From positions 56,153,034 through 56,217,033 of the forward strand of contig OX419762.1 of NCBI GenBank assembly GCA_948567375.1: a DNA stretch of 64,000 bases, in the 5' to 3' direction. The notes beneath the pieces are model-generated. The model made no database searches. It was not told the DNA's origin and saw only the letters and a list, made by a program, of their open reading frames with translations. The stretch's first letter is position 1. Each line of letters starts with the position of its first letter. Positions 1 through 13,050 of this stretch are shown here, piece by piece. A program made the translations under genes and the position numbers. The DNA comes from Lunularia cruciata. Its lineage: Eukaryota > Streptophyta > Marchantiopsida > Lunulariales > Lunulariaceae.

Positions 1-360
1 ATTGCTAAGTACATTTAAGCTAATTGTGGAGTAGTCGCGTCCTTGGTTGTAGAACGCACCTGAATCATTTTGTTGAGTTGGTCTACAAAGACTACAATGG
101 AATCAAAACTTGAGGTGGTCTTATGCAATTCACAAACCAAATCTAAGTTGACCTACTCCCAACATTGTGTAAGAGTAGGGATGGGTTGATGGAGTCTTGT
201 GGGAACCTAATTAGAGGCTTTATTTGTTGATATAGTAAGCAGCTTTGAACATACTCTATCATATCATTGTTCATCTTGGGCCAATAATAGAAATGTTTGA
301 CTACATCTAAGGTCTTCTCCACTCCAACATGACCTACAATAGCAAAATCATGACATTCTA
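1..360 (-). pseudogene. Integrase fragment of element I
   Basis: The minus-strand translation at about 245-360 gives the zinc-binding H-x-H part of a gypsy integrase (residues like VGHVGVEKTLD followed by FYYWPKMNNDM). At about 1-110 it gives the start of the catalytic core (VVFVDQLNKM, the equivalent of the usual VVVDRLTKMAHF). The remainder of the core lies outside the window. The frame is interrupted. Confidence 0.7.
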
Positions 361-699
361 CTAGGATGGTGGTTCTTAGGTCTGTAGCGTCTAAGATCCA
401 TCACTGGCCATCATGAAAGATGAGTCATTAGGTATTGGTTATAGCTTTGGATGCTTGAGCTCCTACAATCTATGGGTCAGTCTTCATAGCAATAAGAATC
501 TTTGGCCAAAAATTCGGGTTCATCTTGACCTTGATAACCAAATTTTTCACCATAGGCATTTAGCTGAATACATCTACAAGTTGCTTTATGCCTTCCACAT
601 ATGTGATCATCACGTTGGATCATTGTCTCCACTTTGCCCAACAAATCTATCAATTATACAAATCTTTCTATATCTCAAAGAAGACAAATAGTTTGTAAT

Positions 700-2300
700 C
701 TATCTCCACTACAAATGCCTTCTTGCTAAGATAGTGCTTCCAATGCATGGTTGCAAGAAAAAAAGCTAGCTCTTCTCATCTAGTGGTGTGATAGTTACAC
801 TTTGCTAGTAACAACTTTGCTAGTAACTTTCAAGAGAAATATGCACCTAGGTGCCATCAACCACTCCATTCTTGTTGTAGGCCTACTCTTATTGCAACAC
901 TTGATGCATCTATAGCCAGCTTGATTGAATTTAATGGGTCATACCATTTCAAGATTGGTGCATGTAATAATATATCTTTTGATTCCTCAAAGGCCAATTC
1001 ATATGCAGTTCTCCACATCCATTTCTTTCCCCTACAAATAATTACCATGAGGGATTATAGGTTGTGCAACCTTGGAGAACTCCTTGAAAAATTGAAAATA
1101 AAATCCAATCAATCCCAGAAACTCTTGAGTTGAGTTTGATCTTCTAAGACACCCTAATTTTGAATCACATCTATTTTATCAATTAAAACTTGGATACCTT
1201 CTACACTTACTCTATGCCCCAAGTAATCTACTTCAGACTTGCCAAACTTGCACTTTGAGACCTTGGCTAACAATTGGTTTTATAGTAGAATCTAGAGGAC
1301 TTATTTTAGATGTTGTTTGTGCTCCTTCATTGTCCTATTGTAGACTAAGATATCATCAAGGAAAATGACAACAGACTTATCCAAGTATGGAAAAAATGTG
1401 TCATTTATCAAACTCATGAAAGTGATTGGTGCATTGGTAAGACAAAATAACAACACTAGGTACTCAAAGTGACCATACCTTGTTCAAAAAGTTATTTTGT
1501 ATACATCTTCTTACTCAATGTTAAGTTGGTTATAACCACTTTGTAGATCAAGTTTGGTGAAATGTTTTGCCCCATTGAGTTGATCAAACAATTCATCCAT
1601 GTGAGGTAATAAGTATTTTTTCTTCACCTTTTATTGATTTAGGCCTTGGAAGTCTATGCAAATCTGCATTATACCGTCCTTTTTCTTCATAAATAAGACA
1701 AAAGCCCTATATTTTGATATGCTAGGTTGAATAAGCTTTTTACAACATATCCTTGATTTGAGCCTTGCACTCCTCCAACTCATGATGTGATAGTTGATAT
1801 GTGGCCAAGGAGGTATTCTCCTAAGAGGTATCTTAATTTTATGATCTTCTTTCCTTTTTGGTGGTAATCTTGAGGTTAAATCATCAAGAAAGTCATCTTG
1901 AAATTCATTGACCACATCTTTCAAATTCTTGAGAATTTTTCCATCAAGTTGAGCACTCTGGACTTCTCTTACTAGACCCATGGCACATCTATCTATCTTA
2001 CCAATAGATATAGTCCATGTGACACATAGAAGCAATTCTTATCTTTGGGATCTTTCCCTATCTCCAATTATCTTCCATTGGCTAGTTCTCACTATTTTCC
2101 TTCTCCAATCTATTGTGTGGCTGTAGTGATCCATCCATGACATACCTAAGATCACCTTGTAATTGGCTAAGTGTATCACTTGCAACTTAATTTCTTGTTG
2201 ATACTCTCCTGAAGAGATGTTACATTTCTAGGTAATGATTCAATCTTCTTCTATAGAACCATTAGGTAACTCTATTTCTTCCTTCTCATCCTTCTCTAAT
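700..2300 (-). pseudogene. Protease/RT/RNase H remnant of element I
   Basis: The open stretch 1631-2035 contains the region before and at the start of a gypsy RT (LTSRLPPKRKEDHKIK, then VLFMKKKDGIMQICIDF). Further downstream the minus strand encodes an [12 protein letters not shown]-like block with the first catalytic Asp, and at about 1341-1364 the FLDDILVY box with the Asp pair. A short RNase H start follows at 857-1048 (KLAIDASSVAIRVGLQQE). Several frame changes separate these pieces, so no enzyme can be made. Confidence 0.8.
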
Positions 2301-2393
2301 TCCATCTCAAACCTTATTGAAACAAAGCAAGACAAAAAATTCTTTATTGTTTTAGTGTTTTATCAATGCTCTCACTTGATTGCCTTCTAGGAT

Positions 2394-4187
2394 TCAATTT
2401 ACTAGAATCAATTGTGCATTTGTCTTCCTAAATTTTTTCACACTCATTCTCTTCCACCCTTGCTTTAACTCCTCTCTATTGAGCCAATAAGGCTGCAATA
2501 TACATTTACTAGCAATCTTCATATTCCAATGTGATTTCAACATCCTCCTCTTTGATATCTCTCTAAGTTGTTCAAATGTCACTTTTATGGAGGCCAAGGG
2601 CTCCTATGAAGTTGAGCATGACAATTGGTGGCTATATGCCCAACTCAGCTATGATTGAAGTAGCATTTTTGTTCTACTTGAGCTCTTACTCCTTACGGGG
2701 CTCCATTTCTTCTTTCTTTGACCCAGCCCCTTTCTCCTTAAAGCAATTGTACTCCTTAGTCTCAAAAATGAATATTACACAATTCCATAGGCATTGGTCT
2801 ACCAAAGTATGGTGTTTTAGTTTGATAGTGTTGTGTCATGACTTCATCTCCTCCAAGCACTCTACTATGCTTTGAGCACACGCCATGGCTTCAAAAACAA
2901 TACAAGGATTTTATTTAATTACCTCTTTGTGAATTCACTCTTTCAACTCCTATTTGAAATTGTCAAGAGCTTCTATTGGACTCATATTGGTTATCATGAC
3001 CTATAGATCAAGAATTTCTTCCATGTATTCTTGTATGTTGTTCTTCTAATTCAACTCTCATAGTTAGGTTTGATCCATTCGCACAAAATCTAGGCATTAG
3101 AAATTGTTCAATAGCTTGTCTTGCATCACAATCCAAGTGATCTCTCTTCCTTCCACCAAAAATGATCATTTCTAACCATCATAACATGTGAGGGCTTTAT
3201 CTATCAAGTATCTGGATGCAAACATGCTTGCAAAATGATTGGTGATGTGTGTTGTGAATAATCAAAAATATTAATTTACTCATGAGATCCAATTTTTCAC
3301 TCTCTCATGGAACATTGTTCCTTGTAAGACTTGGTATTGCATGTCTTCTTCATCCAAAGTAACAATATGGTTTCATATTTTATCAACGTTGATATCATTG
3401 GCATGAGTGACTTTCCACGTGCTTTGGCTGTTGTTATTGGGTTTTGGAATAATTCACTTTTTTGCTTTATATGGTTATTCTTGACTTTTTCATGACTTTT
3501 GTACTTGACTTTGTAATATTTTTATTTTCATCTTGATCTTCCAAACCTCATTTAACATCCCTTTCATTCCTTGCATTAGACCTTATAACTATGGCTCCAT
3601 GATTTGTACACATAGTAGATGTTCAATCAATTCTTCATACTTCAATAGAGGGTTAATAGATCCCTCATAGGAGAGAGAGCATAGACAATTGGAACCTCAA
3701 AGGCTATCACTTGTTGATAATATTCTTCACCAAAATTTTAGACTGCAAAATCTATAAATATCACTTTTGGTATAACTATATAACAGATTTCTATTTGAGT
3801 GTTGAAAGGGAGAGGATTTGGTATACTCAGATTCATTGCATCAAAACAAAGTGTTAATTGTCAAATACCACTCTCTATCATATATCACTACAAGTATGAT
3901 CATAGGGTTTGGCAAATTCATTACTACATCCATAAACTCTACTCCAAAATGGTAAATGAGATATACTCTCACTTCCTCATGGTGAATGTACATAATCTTG
4001 ATATGAAACAGATTCAAAAAAAGAGAATTGAAGTATAGAAAATTGCACTCTAGGAGTATCCATCCCATCTTCTCTCGTAAACACCCCAATCTATGGATTG
4101 CACTTCTTTTACTCCCCACAAGATTACTCAATCTCATTAGCCTTTGTTCCTCCAAGAAGGGGAATCCACTCACTTGGATTAAAACAC
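2394..4187 (-). pseudogene. Gag-region remnant of element I
   Basis: No long frame survives, but the nucleotide sequence matches the region between the two LTRs at 8927-10987 over most of its length, and it lies between LTR/primer site and protease. It is therefore the gag part of the element. I cannot point to a capsid or zinc-knuckle motif that is still intact. Confidence 0.6.
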
Positions 4188-4206
4188 CTACTCTAATACC
4201 ATTCTA
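4188..4206 (-). other. tRNA-iMet-type primer binding site, element I
   Basis: Directly next to the LTR the minus strand reads TGGTATTAGAGTAGG, one change from the TGGTATCAGAG core used by many plant gypsy elements primed with initiator tRNA-Met. Confidence 0.7.
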
Positions 4207-4207
4207 A

Positions 4208-4777
4208 TGTTCCAAGGACAAGAGAAATCCCAAGAGAAACACAAGGTTTCATTCCTCAATATTCCAATGCCCCAAAGGAGCACCTTGCCTTTATTATATA
4301 ATAAATAGGATCCACTCAAAGGAAACTACACCCTTCAATCAAATACATAGATTGGTTACATGTCAGTAAGTTCCACCCTTAGATAAGTTGTATACATTGA
4401 CTACATGTTAATCATTGTCTTATTTGGTTGGTCAAACAAGTTTGACCAAAGGGAATCTTTGAGGAATCTTCATGTAGGAAGCTCAAAATAGCATGGGTGA
4501 AGTACTATTAGAAAATTCTTGATGAGACAAACTAGAGAGATAAGGAAAAATCTTTTTCAAGGGGGAATTTTTCTATTTTTGAGGCCTAATTCATTCATTG
4601 GCCTCAAAAATTAGCTTTGATATTTTCAAGGTGTTTTCATCCTTGGCCCTATCAATAGAAGTAATCTTTTGGTGATATCTTTATTTAATCTTCTTATACT
4701 ATTATTTATAACATCCCTAAAGATAAAACCAAGTCAATTTCCACCTCTAGATAATTTGTCTAGCTAATGGTATTACA
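4208..4777 (-). repeat. 5' LTR of element I (family copy 1)
   Basis: About 570 bp, beginning TGTTCCAAGG and ending GGTATTACA on the plus strand (TG...CA). Diverged copies occur at 8335-8926 and 10988-11587. A shared marker inside all three is the block around CCCCAAAGGAGCACCT followed by TTTATTATATA. The partner LTR would lie left of the window. Confidence 0.85.
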
Positions 4778-4808
4778 TCTCCATTCTCATATGCAAACGA
4801 TGAGATCT

Positions 4809-5270
4809 TGTAAAAAACCAAGACCAAGGAGAGAAATAAGAGAATGGAAAATCACATTGAGACATTTGAATATGGGAAACTCTAAATGAATAGCATGAGC
4901 TTTGGCTTTGGTATTTATAGGGAGCATACAAGGCACTTGAGAAGCTTCCTTGAGTCTCTTTCTTGGAGTGCAAGCCAAGTTAACCAAGAAGTTTCTCAAT
5001 AAGTTTTCTTCTAGAAACTGCTTATTTGGTGTACAAGCTAAGCTAGTTGGAGGCTTCTAGAAGCTACCTATTTGGGATGCAAGCTAACATAACCGGGAAG
5101 CTTCCCCAGAAGCCTCCTCCTAGAAGTTGCCACTTGGTATGCACATTACTCAATATTTGGGAGGGTACCAAGTAGCTTCCTAGATACTTCTAAAATATTT
5201 TAGGCTAATTTGGCCCATTTCTACCTTGTTAAACTTGACTAAATTCATTACTAAACTCCATATTGTTACA
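4809..5270. repeat. Solo LTR of the chromovirus family
   Basis: TGTAAAAAACCAAGACCAAGG... to ...CCATATTGTTACA matches both LTRs of the chromovirus at 17930-23553 along its length, including the internal runs of AAGCTTCT-type repeats. No internal region is attached on either side. The flanking 5-mers (gatct and atccc) do not match, so a target-site duplication is not evident; it may be decayed or the copy may be rearranged. Confidence 0.85.
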
Positions 5271-7603
5271 ATCCCTTTATGTTGGGCAAGACCGATCCTT
5301 ACCCATATACAATCTAGACAAGGCTATGTGGTATACTCATGTGGTGGGATATAAGGATGTGCTAAGGGCCCAGGTGAAGGAGACTGAACTTGTGAAGGTG
5401 GCGGAGAGTAGGAGGAAGAGGAAAAGGAAGAGGAAGAGGAAGCTCCAAATTGTCCTATAGAGGTGGAAGGGCAATAAGAGTGGGATGAGAGTTCAAGGTG
5501 GAAGGATGGTATGGAGCATCTATGTCCTATGGAGGAGCGTAGGAGGACAAAGGGTGGAGTATCATCTATAGGGGAGTCCACATCTATAGGATGCTCTACT
5601 ATTGTAAGAGAAGCATGTGTCATGGGGACTGAGGGGGAAGAAATCTAGATAAAACTCAACAATTGTGGATGTATGATGAAAAGGATTATGTAAAGTTCAG
5701 CCTCTTAGTCACACATACGGGATGTGGGGTGTCAAATGAGGAGTGATGCATGAGATAGACCATCTATGGCCCCATGCCAATGAACAAATAGAGGCATTTA
5801 GAAAGAATCTATAGAAGATGTACACCTCCTAAAGAGTACCCAAGAAAGGCCATCCCCCAAAAACAAGATAGAAGAGAGATGCAACATACTTCTAACACAA
5901 AAGAGAAAACAAGAAAGGAAAAAAAAGAAAAAAAAAAGAAACCTATAATAGAGGTGAGGAGAGCCTATCTACAACTACTAGAGATCTCCTTCCGCCTCCA
6001 ATGTCTCGTCCATCAGCAAGTGCAACTGCATGTTCTTGATAGTGGTCCTTGGCACCAAACCTCAAGCATGTATTGATGAAGTCAATAATGGTGGAAGAAG
6101 CTTATAATCATTGAAGAATCATTGGTATACAGGCTCCACCACATGTGGTACACAAGTCCATTTGTACAAAAACCTAACAAACAACAAACCTGACTATACA
6201 AACATCCCTTGGTACGAGAACCACTTGATATAGGAAATTTAGTTACAAGAAAAATTTAGTAGAAGAACACACCAATACCAAGACTATCTCCCATACAAGA
6301 ACCTATCAGCATGCCAAATCCCTAATCATGATAGTGTACCACATCCCTAATCCCCCAACACCTCTTCACATTCAGGTACAATTCTCCATGTTTTCTCAAT
6401 AGCCAAACAAAAGTACCTACCAGCAATCACCTTCATGCAATCTTGCTGCTTCTCAGATTTTCAGTCCTTGCACAAGGTAACATGCCTAGAATAATAGTAC
6501 AAATTTGAAGGTAGGCCCAGACTTTATCTCCATAGGATAGTACTCCCAAGTCTGGTCCGGATCCCCTCATAACCATATCCCCAAGGTTGTTCAGCATTGA
6601 GGATAAACTTGTTCATTTGACTTCATATCCAATGCCTTGATCCAATGATCATCTCCTTGCTTCCTCAAATTTTATATTGTAAACTAAGTTCAGGTAACCA
6701 TATTCAAAAATTGATAATTGTATTCATTGCAAACCCTAAGGGATCAATAACCTTCCTCAAATTTACTTTAGCAATTATTCTACCCCAACAATGAAAATAA
6801 TTATGCACTTGTGTCATGGTAAAAGCTACTAAATCCTCCTTGGAATCACCCAACATTTTGGTGACATAAGCTTTATTCAATTCTTGAAGCTTACTTCTAG
6901 AGCAATAGAAAATTCAACATATCCTATCCAACACCACCATAAAAAATTCAAATAGCTGGACTGCATATGCACGTCAGTAGGACATATGATGATCCACCAC
7001 ATAACAAACAATGATCAAGAACTTCTCCTCAAATTAATATTATGAGATCTATATAAAGATCTAGATATTGCAAGAAGGGAACAATGATTACAAAATGATG
7101 AAGTGCATGATTGCGATCTTGCTTTGTTGCAAGCATTCTCCTAAAATGCAAAGTATAATCAAGGCAATCTTAATTCCTATTCTTGGAACTTCTTGCAATT
7201 TGCATGTAGGCATGTCTCCATGCCTTCACATATGAATTTGACTACACTTGGCCAATTTCTATTTTTCACTACAAGGCTGAAAGAACAGAAGAACAGTGGG
7301 AGAGGAGTGTTTTGGGTGCCTTGTGAGATGGGATGAATGTTGAGATGAGGTTTATTCATGCAAAACAAACAAAATAATGGAGGTTGGAAAATATGGAAGG
7401 TGGATCTAACCTTTGAAGAGGACAGCGTGGAGATTGAAGGTGAGAGGGATGGATAGTACAAGACCCAAAGAAACAAGGGGCCAAAATCCATGGTCTCCAA
7501 GGTCTCTTGATTCACCCAATATTAGACTAGCTTGTGTTTCAAACTTGCAGATTTTATGTTTCACAACTTTACTCATATGTTGACCAACTTAAAATTGTTG
7601 CAT
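5271..7603. other. Unassigned region, no recognisable gene
   Basis: Only short frames are present. There is a purine-rich GGAGGAAGAGGAAAAGG-like run at about 5405-5445 (it reads as a Ser/Pro-rich frame on the other strand) and an A-rich run at about 5905-5942. I recognise no domain, RNA or terminal repeat here. Confidence 0.5.
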
Positions 7604-8334
7604 ACAAGAGATGGTGTATCCTATGGGCATGGAAGGATCTTCCATCCTTTTCTTCACTAAAATCAGATTGGACCAAAGGTTTGTAGTCTTTCTTGACAAA
7701 GCAATAATTTCAACATATGCTACATTCTCTCTTAGTTGACTCGTCCATTCCTCAAGCCACTAGAGCACATCTTTGCTCTTTCTCCATCAAGGATGCAGGC
7801 TCTTGGATCTTAGATCAACCACACATTAGGGAATTTTGACTTGCACTAGCCACCTTCTCTATAGTGATGAGATTTTGCTTAGGTTTGGTCTACCGTCTGC
7901 ATCTTTGTTACTCGCTTGTGAGAGTGGTTCTACACTAGATGCAGCAATGGTACATATAATAGTGTCCTTTGGGAGGACAAAGGATGATGACATCAAGGAT
8001 ATAGTGTTTTCTTTGGTACAAGAGAGTGGATACCTTGCTGGGAGGAAGTGTTTGTATTCTTTGCAAACAACACATGTCAGAGCAAACTTATTCTTGGTCC
8101 AAGATGATCAAGTGATAGTGGTGGATGTTGTGGTTATAGACCTACGGATGATGCAATTTGGAGGGAGCAATTACTCACTTTCTTGGATGGGTGGCAAGTG
8201 GAGTAGCATGCATGCAAGGTCTCCAACTGTAGGGGTATCTAGTGAGGTCAACTCTTTGTTCCTCTAGCCTTGGAGTTATATGGAGTCATGGAAATAGTGT
8301 TTGAAACATTTGTCAGAGAGTGCATGAGAGCTTA
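7604..8334 (+). pseudogene. RT-element copy 1, C-terminal part
   Basis: This stretch is a diverged direct repeat of 14600-15334. A 143-residue frame (7836-8267) contains ...LDAAMVHIIVSFGR, IVFSLVQESGYLAGRK and ...NLFLVQDDQVIVVDVVV. The last block resembles the Asp-Val-rich segment found downstream of the RT in a family of plant and algal reverse transcriptases, where a restriction-like nuclease fold is suspected (inference). The copy has no RT part on its left. It is cut at 8334 by the gypsy derivative and resumes at 11588. Confidence 0.65.
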
Positions 8335-8926
8335 TGTAATTCTTCAAGGACAAGAGAGCTCTCCAAGAGAGATACAAGAGACAAAATATAGATTTCATAC
8401 TCAATCTTCCAATGCCCCAAAGGAGCACCTTCTCTTTATTATATAGCACAGAGGATCCCCTCAAAGTAAGCTCTATCCTTGGATCAGATACATGGCTTGG
8501 TGACTTGTCAATGAGCTTCATCCTTGGATTAGTTGTTTGGATGGATGACATGTCAGTCCCTCTCCTATCTAGTTGGTCAAAAGGGTTTGACCAAAATGAA
8601 TATTTAGGGAATCTTCCTATATGGAGCTCAGAATTGCATAGATGAGGTACCATTGGAAGCTCTCAATGAGACAAATCATAGGGGGGAGAAAGCAAGCCTT
8701 TTTACTTGAGGAGATATTCTCTTTAGTTTCAAGGCCTAATTTGTCTGTTTAGGCCTCCAAAATTAGCTCTAAAGTTTAGCTATTTTTTACTTCCGCCCCA
8801 TTAGTAGAAGTCCCCTTTTGGTGACACCTCTATTTGATCTACCTAGCCCATTTTACACAACATCCTTCTAGATGTTACCACACCAATCTCCACCTCTAAA
8901 TAATATATCTAGCTGCTTGTATTATA
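8335..8926 (-). repeat. 3' LTR of gag-only derivative (family copy 2)
   Basis: Starts TGTAATTCTTCAAGG and ends GTATTATA on the plus strand. The terminal CA has mutated to TA, as in its partner at 10988-11587. It matches the LTR at 4208-4777 along its length with many substitutions. Confidence 0.85.
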
Positions 8927-10970
8927 GACCTCCCTCCTTTTAAGATGCAATGTCCTTGTTGTGAAATTGTTGCTCCATTGCATACCTCAGATTGCATCAT
9001 AACAAGCTAGATGTATCACTTGCCACTTGATTGTTTCTTGACACCCTCCTATAGAGAGTATTACCTTTCTTGGTAATGACTCAATCCTCTCTTTTGGACC
9101 ATTAGGTCTACTTGTCCTTCTCATCCTTCTCTAGTTCCATCCCTAACCTTGTTGCGACAAAGCAAGACAAGAAATTCTTTGTTGCTCCAGGATCTATCAA
9201 CACTCTCATCGGATTGCCTTCTAGCACTCTAATTACAACAATTAATTATGCATTTATCTTCCTCCCTTGCTTTTACTCTTCTTCACCAAGCCAATATGGC
9301 TTTGAGGTACATTTATTGGCAATCTTTGTTTTCCAATACGGTTTCCATATCTTCCTCTTCAATTTGCCTCTCGATGTGGTTGATAGGTTGCTTGTATGGA
9401 TGCCGAGGATCCCTAAGATGGTAAGCACAAAAATTGATAGCTATGTGCACAATTCAACCACAATTGTAACATTGTTGTTGTTCTGCTTGAGCTCCTTCTC
9501 CCCATGGGACTCCTTCTCTCCTTTCTTCAACCCATCCTTTTTCACCTTAGAGAGGTCTTGCTCCTCTATCTCAAAACCATATGTTGCCTAATTCCATAGG
9601 AATTGGTCCACCAAAATAGTGTGTATTGGCCCGATAGTTTTGCTTCAGTGTTATCACTTCACCTCCTCCAAGCACTCTTGCTATTCTTTGGCTGCACACA
9701 ATGAGTTCAAAAATAATAAAAGGATTTTTCACCATAACGTCTTGGCAAATCTGCTTTGGCTGGACTCACATTGGTTATCACAACATGTAGATCCAAAAAT
9801 GTCTCCACATACTATTGCATGCTATTCTTTTGTTTCAATTCCCAAAGTCTAGTTTGGGTTATTTGCACAAAATCCACAGATTGGAAATTCTTGAGCAGCC
9901 CTTCTTGCATGGCTGTCCAAGTACCCTCTCTTCCTTCTACTAGCAATGATCAATCCCAAGCTTCATGCCATGTGACGGCTTTATCAATCAAGTACCCACA
10001 CGCAAACACACCTACAAAATGATTAGTGATCTTTGTCATGAACAATCAAAGGTATCAATTCATTCTTGAAATCCAATTTTCCACTACTCCCATGGAATGT
10101 TGTCCCGTGTAAGGCTTGATATTGCATGTCTTTTTTATTTGTAGTAACAATGTGGCTTTGTTGTTGATTGGAATTGGTGTCATCGGCATGCATAACTCTC
10201 CAAGTACTTTGATTGCTGGTGCTGGTTGTTGAGACGGCTCCCCTTCTTGCATTACTTAATCATTCTTGACAATATGTAATTGATTTTGCAATTCCTCCAT
10301 GGTCATCTTGATTTCTCAAAACTCATTCAATATCCCTTGCATTCCTTGCATCAACTCCTACAACTATGAATCCATGATTCCTACACACAACCAATGTTCA
10401 ATTGCTACTCCCTACTTCAATAAAGGGTAAGAATGATCACTTGGGAGGGTGTACAAACTATGGGGACTACCATTGGGACCTTAGAGGCTATCGCTTGTTG
10501 ATAATATATCTCACCAAAATTGTAGACTACAAAATCCCTAAACATCACTTTTGGTCTAACTATATTATGGATTTCTACTTGCGTGTTGAAAGGGGTAGGA
10601 TTTGATACATTCAGATCCATAACATTATAATAGAATGTAGATTTTTAAATCCTACTCTCTATCATATATCACCACAGGTAGAATCACCGAGTTTGGTGAA
10701 TTCATCACTCTATCCATGAATTTTGCTCCAAGGTGATAAACTAAAGATACTCTCATTTGCTCACTTTGGATGTACATAATCTTGATATGGAATGGATTCA
10801 AGAATAGGAAGCAAGGTGCAAGAAATCATCTTCCTGGTGCATCCATCCCATCTGCTCTCTAAAACACTTCCCAAGTCTAGCAATTGCATTATGTTCTCCA
10901 CCTCAAATTACTCAATTTCCGTAGCTCGTCCTCTTCCAAGAAGGGTGATCCACTCTCTTGGTTTAAAAAC
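8927..10970 (-). pseudogene. Gag-region remnant of the derivative
   Basis: Homologous at nucleotide level to about 2130-4187 of element I. Only short, unrelated open frames survive. Nothing with an RT or integrase signature is found, so this element could only have moved with enzymes from a full-length relative. Confidence 0.65.
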
Positions 10971-10987
10971 ACCTGCTATGATACCAT
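10971..10987 (-). other. tRNA-iMet-type primer binding site
   Basis: The minus strand reads TGGTATCATAGCAGG immediately beside the 5' LTR, one change from TGGTATCAGAGC. It fixes the orientation of the derivative. Confidence 0.75.
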
Positions 10988-11587
10988 TGTAATATTCCAA
11001 GGAGAATAGAACTCTCCAAGAGAGACACAAGAGAGAAAATACAAGTTTCACACTCAATCCTTTGATGTCCCAAAGGAGCACCTACTCTTTATTATATAAC
11101 AAAGATGATCTCTTCAAAGGAAGCTCCACCCTTGGATTAGATACATGGATTGGTGACCTGTCAACAAGCTCCATCCTTGGATTATTTTTTTGGATGGGTG
11201 ATATGTCAGTCCTTGTCCTATCTAGTTAGTCAAACAAGTTTGACCAAATGGAATCTTTAGGGAATCTTCTTGTTAAGAGCTCAGAATTGCATGGGTAAGG
11301 TATTGTTGGAAAGCTCATGATGAGATGAATCATGGGGGCAGAAGGAAAGCCTCCTTCTGTAGGAAAGGGAAGAGTAGACACATTTGCAAAGCCTAATTTA
11401 TCCGTTTAGGCCTCCAAAATTGGCTCTAAAGTTTTCAGGCTATTTTTGGCTTCTACCCTATTAGTAAAAGTATTCTTTTGGTGACACCTCTGTCTGATCT
11501 ACCTAGCCCATTGTACAAAACATCCTTCTAGATTTTACCAAGCCAATTTTTTCACCTCTAGATAATATGTCTATTGCTTGTATTATA
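10988..11587 (-). repeat. 5' LTR of gag-only derivative (family copy 3)
   Basis: Starts TGTAATATTCCAAGG and ends GTATTATA. It pairs with 8335-8926 in direct orientation and lies next to the primer binding site, as a 5' LTR should for a minus-strand element. Confidence 0.85.
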
Positions 11588-11960
11588 GATTATCATATTA
11601 GATGTCAAGGGTGCCACTCTCACTCTCATACTTTGTAGCATACCTTAGAGAACATGTGTTCATTTCTCTATAAAGAGCATTGGTTGGTGTAATCTATAGG
11701 AGAGAAATCACTTTAGGTGATGCTTCTTTCAATGCTCTAAGAACTTGTAGACCTTACGACTTGCAAAGGTCCAACATCTTAGGTGCAGCCGGGTAGATTT
11801 CTCATATTGATACTATTAGTGCCTAGCCTTATTTTATTTCTTTTGTCTCTCCCTTGTATGGCTTGATGGACCTTCCAATCCTTCATGTGTTCTATGTGGT
11901 CACCATTTTCCCACTTAAAGACCTCTTAAACACCACATCAAAATGTACTCCTAATGTTGA
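11588..11960 (+). repeat. 3' tail of RT-element copy 1
   Basis: Matches 15335-15680 (shared CCACTCTCACTCTCATACTT and CAATCTATAGGAGAGAAATC-type blocks). Together with 7604-8334 it forms one element copy, separated by the gypsy insertion. I read it as the 3' untranslated end rather than an LTR, because no such sequence lies upstream of the coding part of copy 2. Confidence 0.65.
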
Positions 11961-13050
11961 TGTTTCTTGTCATACATAATATGCAAAGTATAATGCCTCA
12001 AAACTAAAGACACTTACTCTTTGTAGCACAAGATGTGATATTTTCACTACTCTAGTACAAACTCACATCCATGTGGAATAAGAGGACCTGAGTGTATGCT
12101 TGTGAAATATATTTATGGAAGAGATTAGGAAACCAAAAGTGTATGGTATGAGGAAATCTTCTCTAAGTTAATTTTTTGCTGATTGTATAACAGCTGTCAA
12201 TTTTGAGTTTAGATGTTTTTTGTTAACTTGGACTATGTGATATATAGGTGTATGAACATTTCAGCCTGTTGGTTATAACTTGAGTATGAACATTGCAGCT
12301 TGTTGATTATAACTTGTTCTTGACAAGAGAAAGAACAAATCTTTACATGAAGTTTGGTAGAAAGATAGAACCAAATACTATACTTTATGGAAAAATAAAA
12401 GGAAACCCAACCATTAAAAGCTATAATAAGAAAGCCCAAAGTTCAAAGAAAGAAATGAAATACATATGCCAAAAGATGGCTTAAAATTAACCAATGACAA
12501 AGAAGCAAAATAATTTATTGTTTCATGAAAACTTATAACATGATAATAAGCTCTTCAAATATATCCATTAGAAGTTCTGCTTCCTTGAATGCATGATATA
12601 TAATTGGTAGGAAAAATATATATGAATAATGTAAAAAATGAATTTCAGTTTTGAAACGTTGTCCATCTTCATCTCTATCCAACATAAGTTAGGTGGCACG
12701 CAAACTACATCCAGCCCATTACAAACAATGATCCATATACATGAGGAAGAAAGAACTGGACTGTAAAAAGACAAAGACATCATCAATAGCAGCTCATCAA
12801 AACATGCACATGTCAACACAAATAGAAACAAATAAGAAAATTGGGGCTTAAAATAGATCCCTTATAATGCATACTCTCTCACCAACATTAAATGCTCATA
12901 TAACCTGGCCAACCAACCACCCATCCTTTCTAGTGGGAGATTGGGTGGCCTTATAGGAGGAGTCTATTAGGGCTGTACATTTTAGGAGACAGATTTTGCC
13001 ACAAGATACCACAGAGTCTACTTGATTATGATGGTGTAGAACATTAGGTC
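11961..13050. other. Unassigned AT-rich region
   Basis: No coding motif, RNA or repeat pairing is seen. Frames are short and low in complexity. Some of it may be the 5' part of the RT element that follows, but I see no sign of a boundary. Confidence 0.45.

Larger units (their letters stand above)
1..4777 (-). mobile_element. Decayed Ty3/gypsy element I, 3' end outside window
   Basis: Read on the minus strand, the usual gypsy order can be followed from right to left: LTR (4208-4777), primer site (about 4188-4206), gag remnants, protease/RT (about 1150-2300), RNase H (about 700-1050) and integrase (1-360), where the window ends. All frames are broken by stops and shifts, so the element is dead. 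The order PR-RT-RH-IN is that of Ty3/gypsy, not copia. The gag part and the LTR are closely matched by the shorter derivative at 8335-11587, so both belong to one family. Confidence 0.85.
8335..11587 (-). mobile_element. Gag-only deletion derivative of gypsy family I
   Basis: Two LTRs (8335-8926 and 10988-11587) enclose only about 2.06 kb that matches the gag side of element I; protease, RT and integrase are absent. The flanks gctta (8330-8334) and gatta (11588-11592) are a probable 5-bp target duplication with one change. The uninterrupted sister sequence at about 15320-15345 shows the empty site, which confirms the insertion boundaries. Confidence 0.85.

Noticed and set aside
5324-5623. Ser/Pro-rich protein on the minus strand
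   Set aside because: The frame lies opposite a purine-rich simple repeat and has no domain; probably a chance frame.
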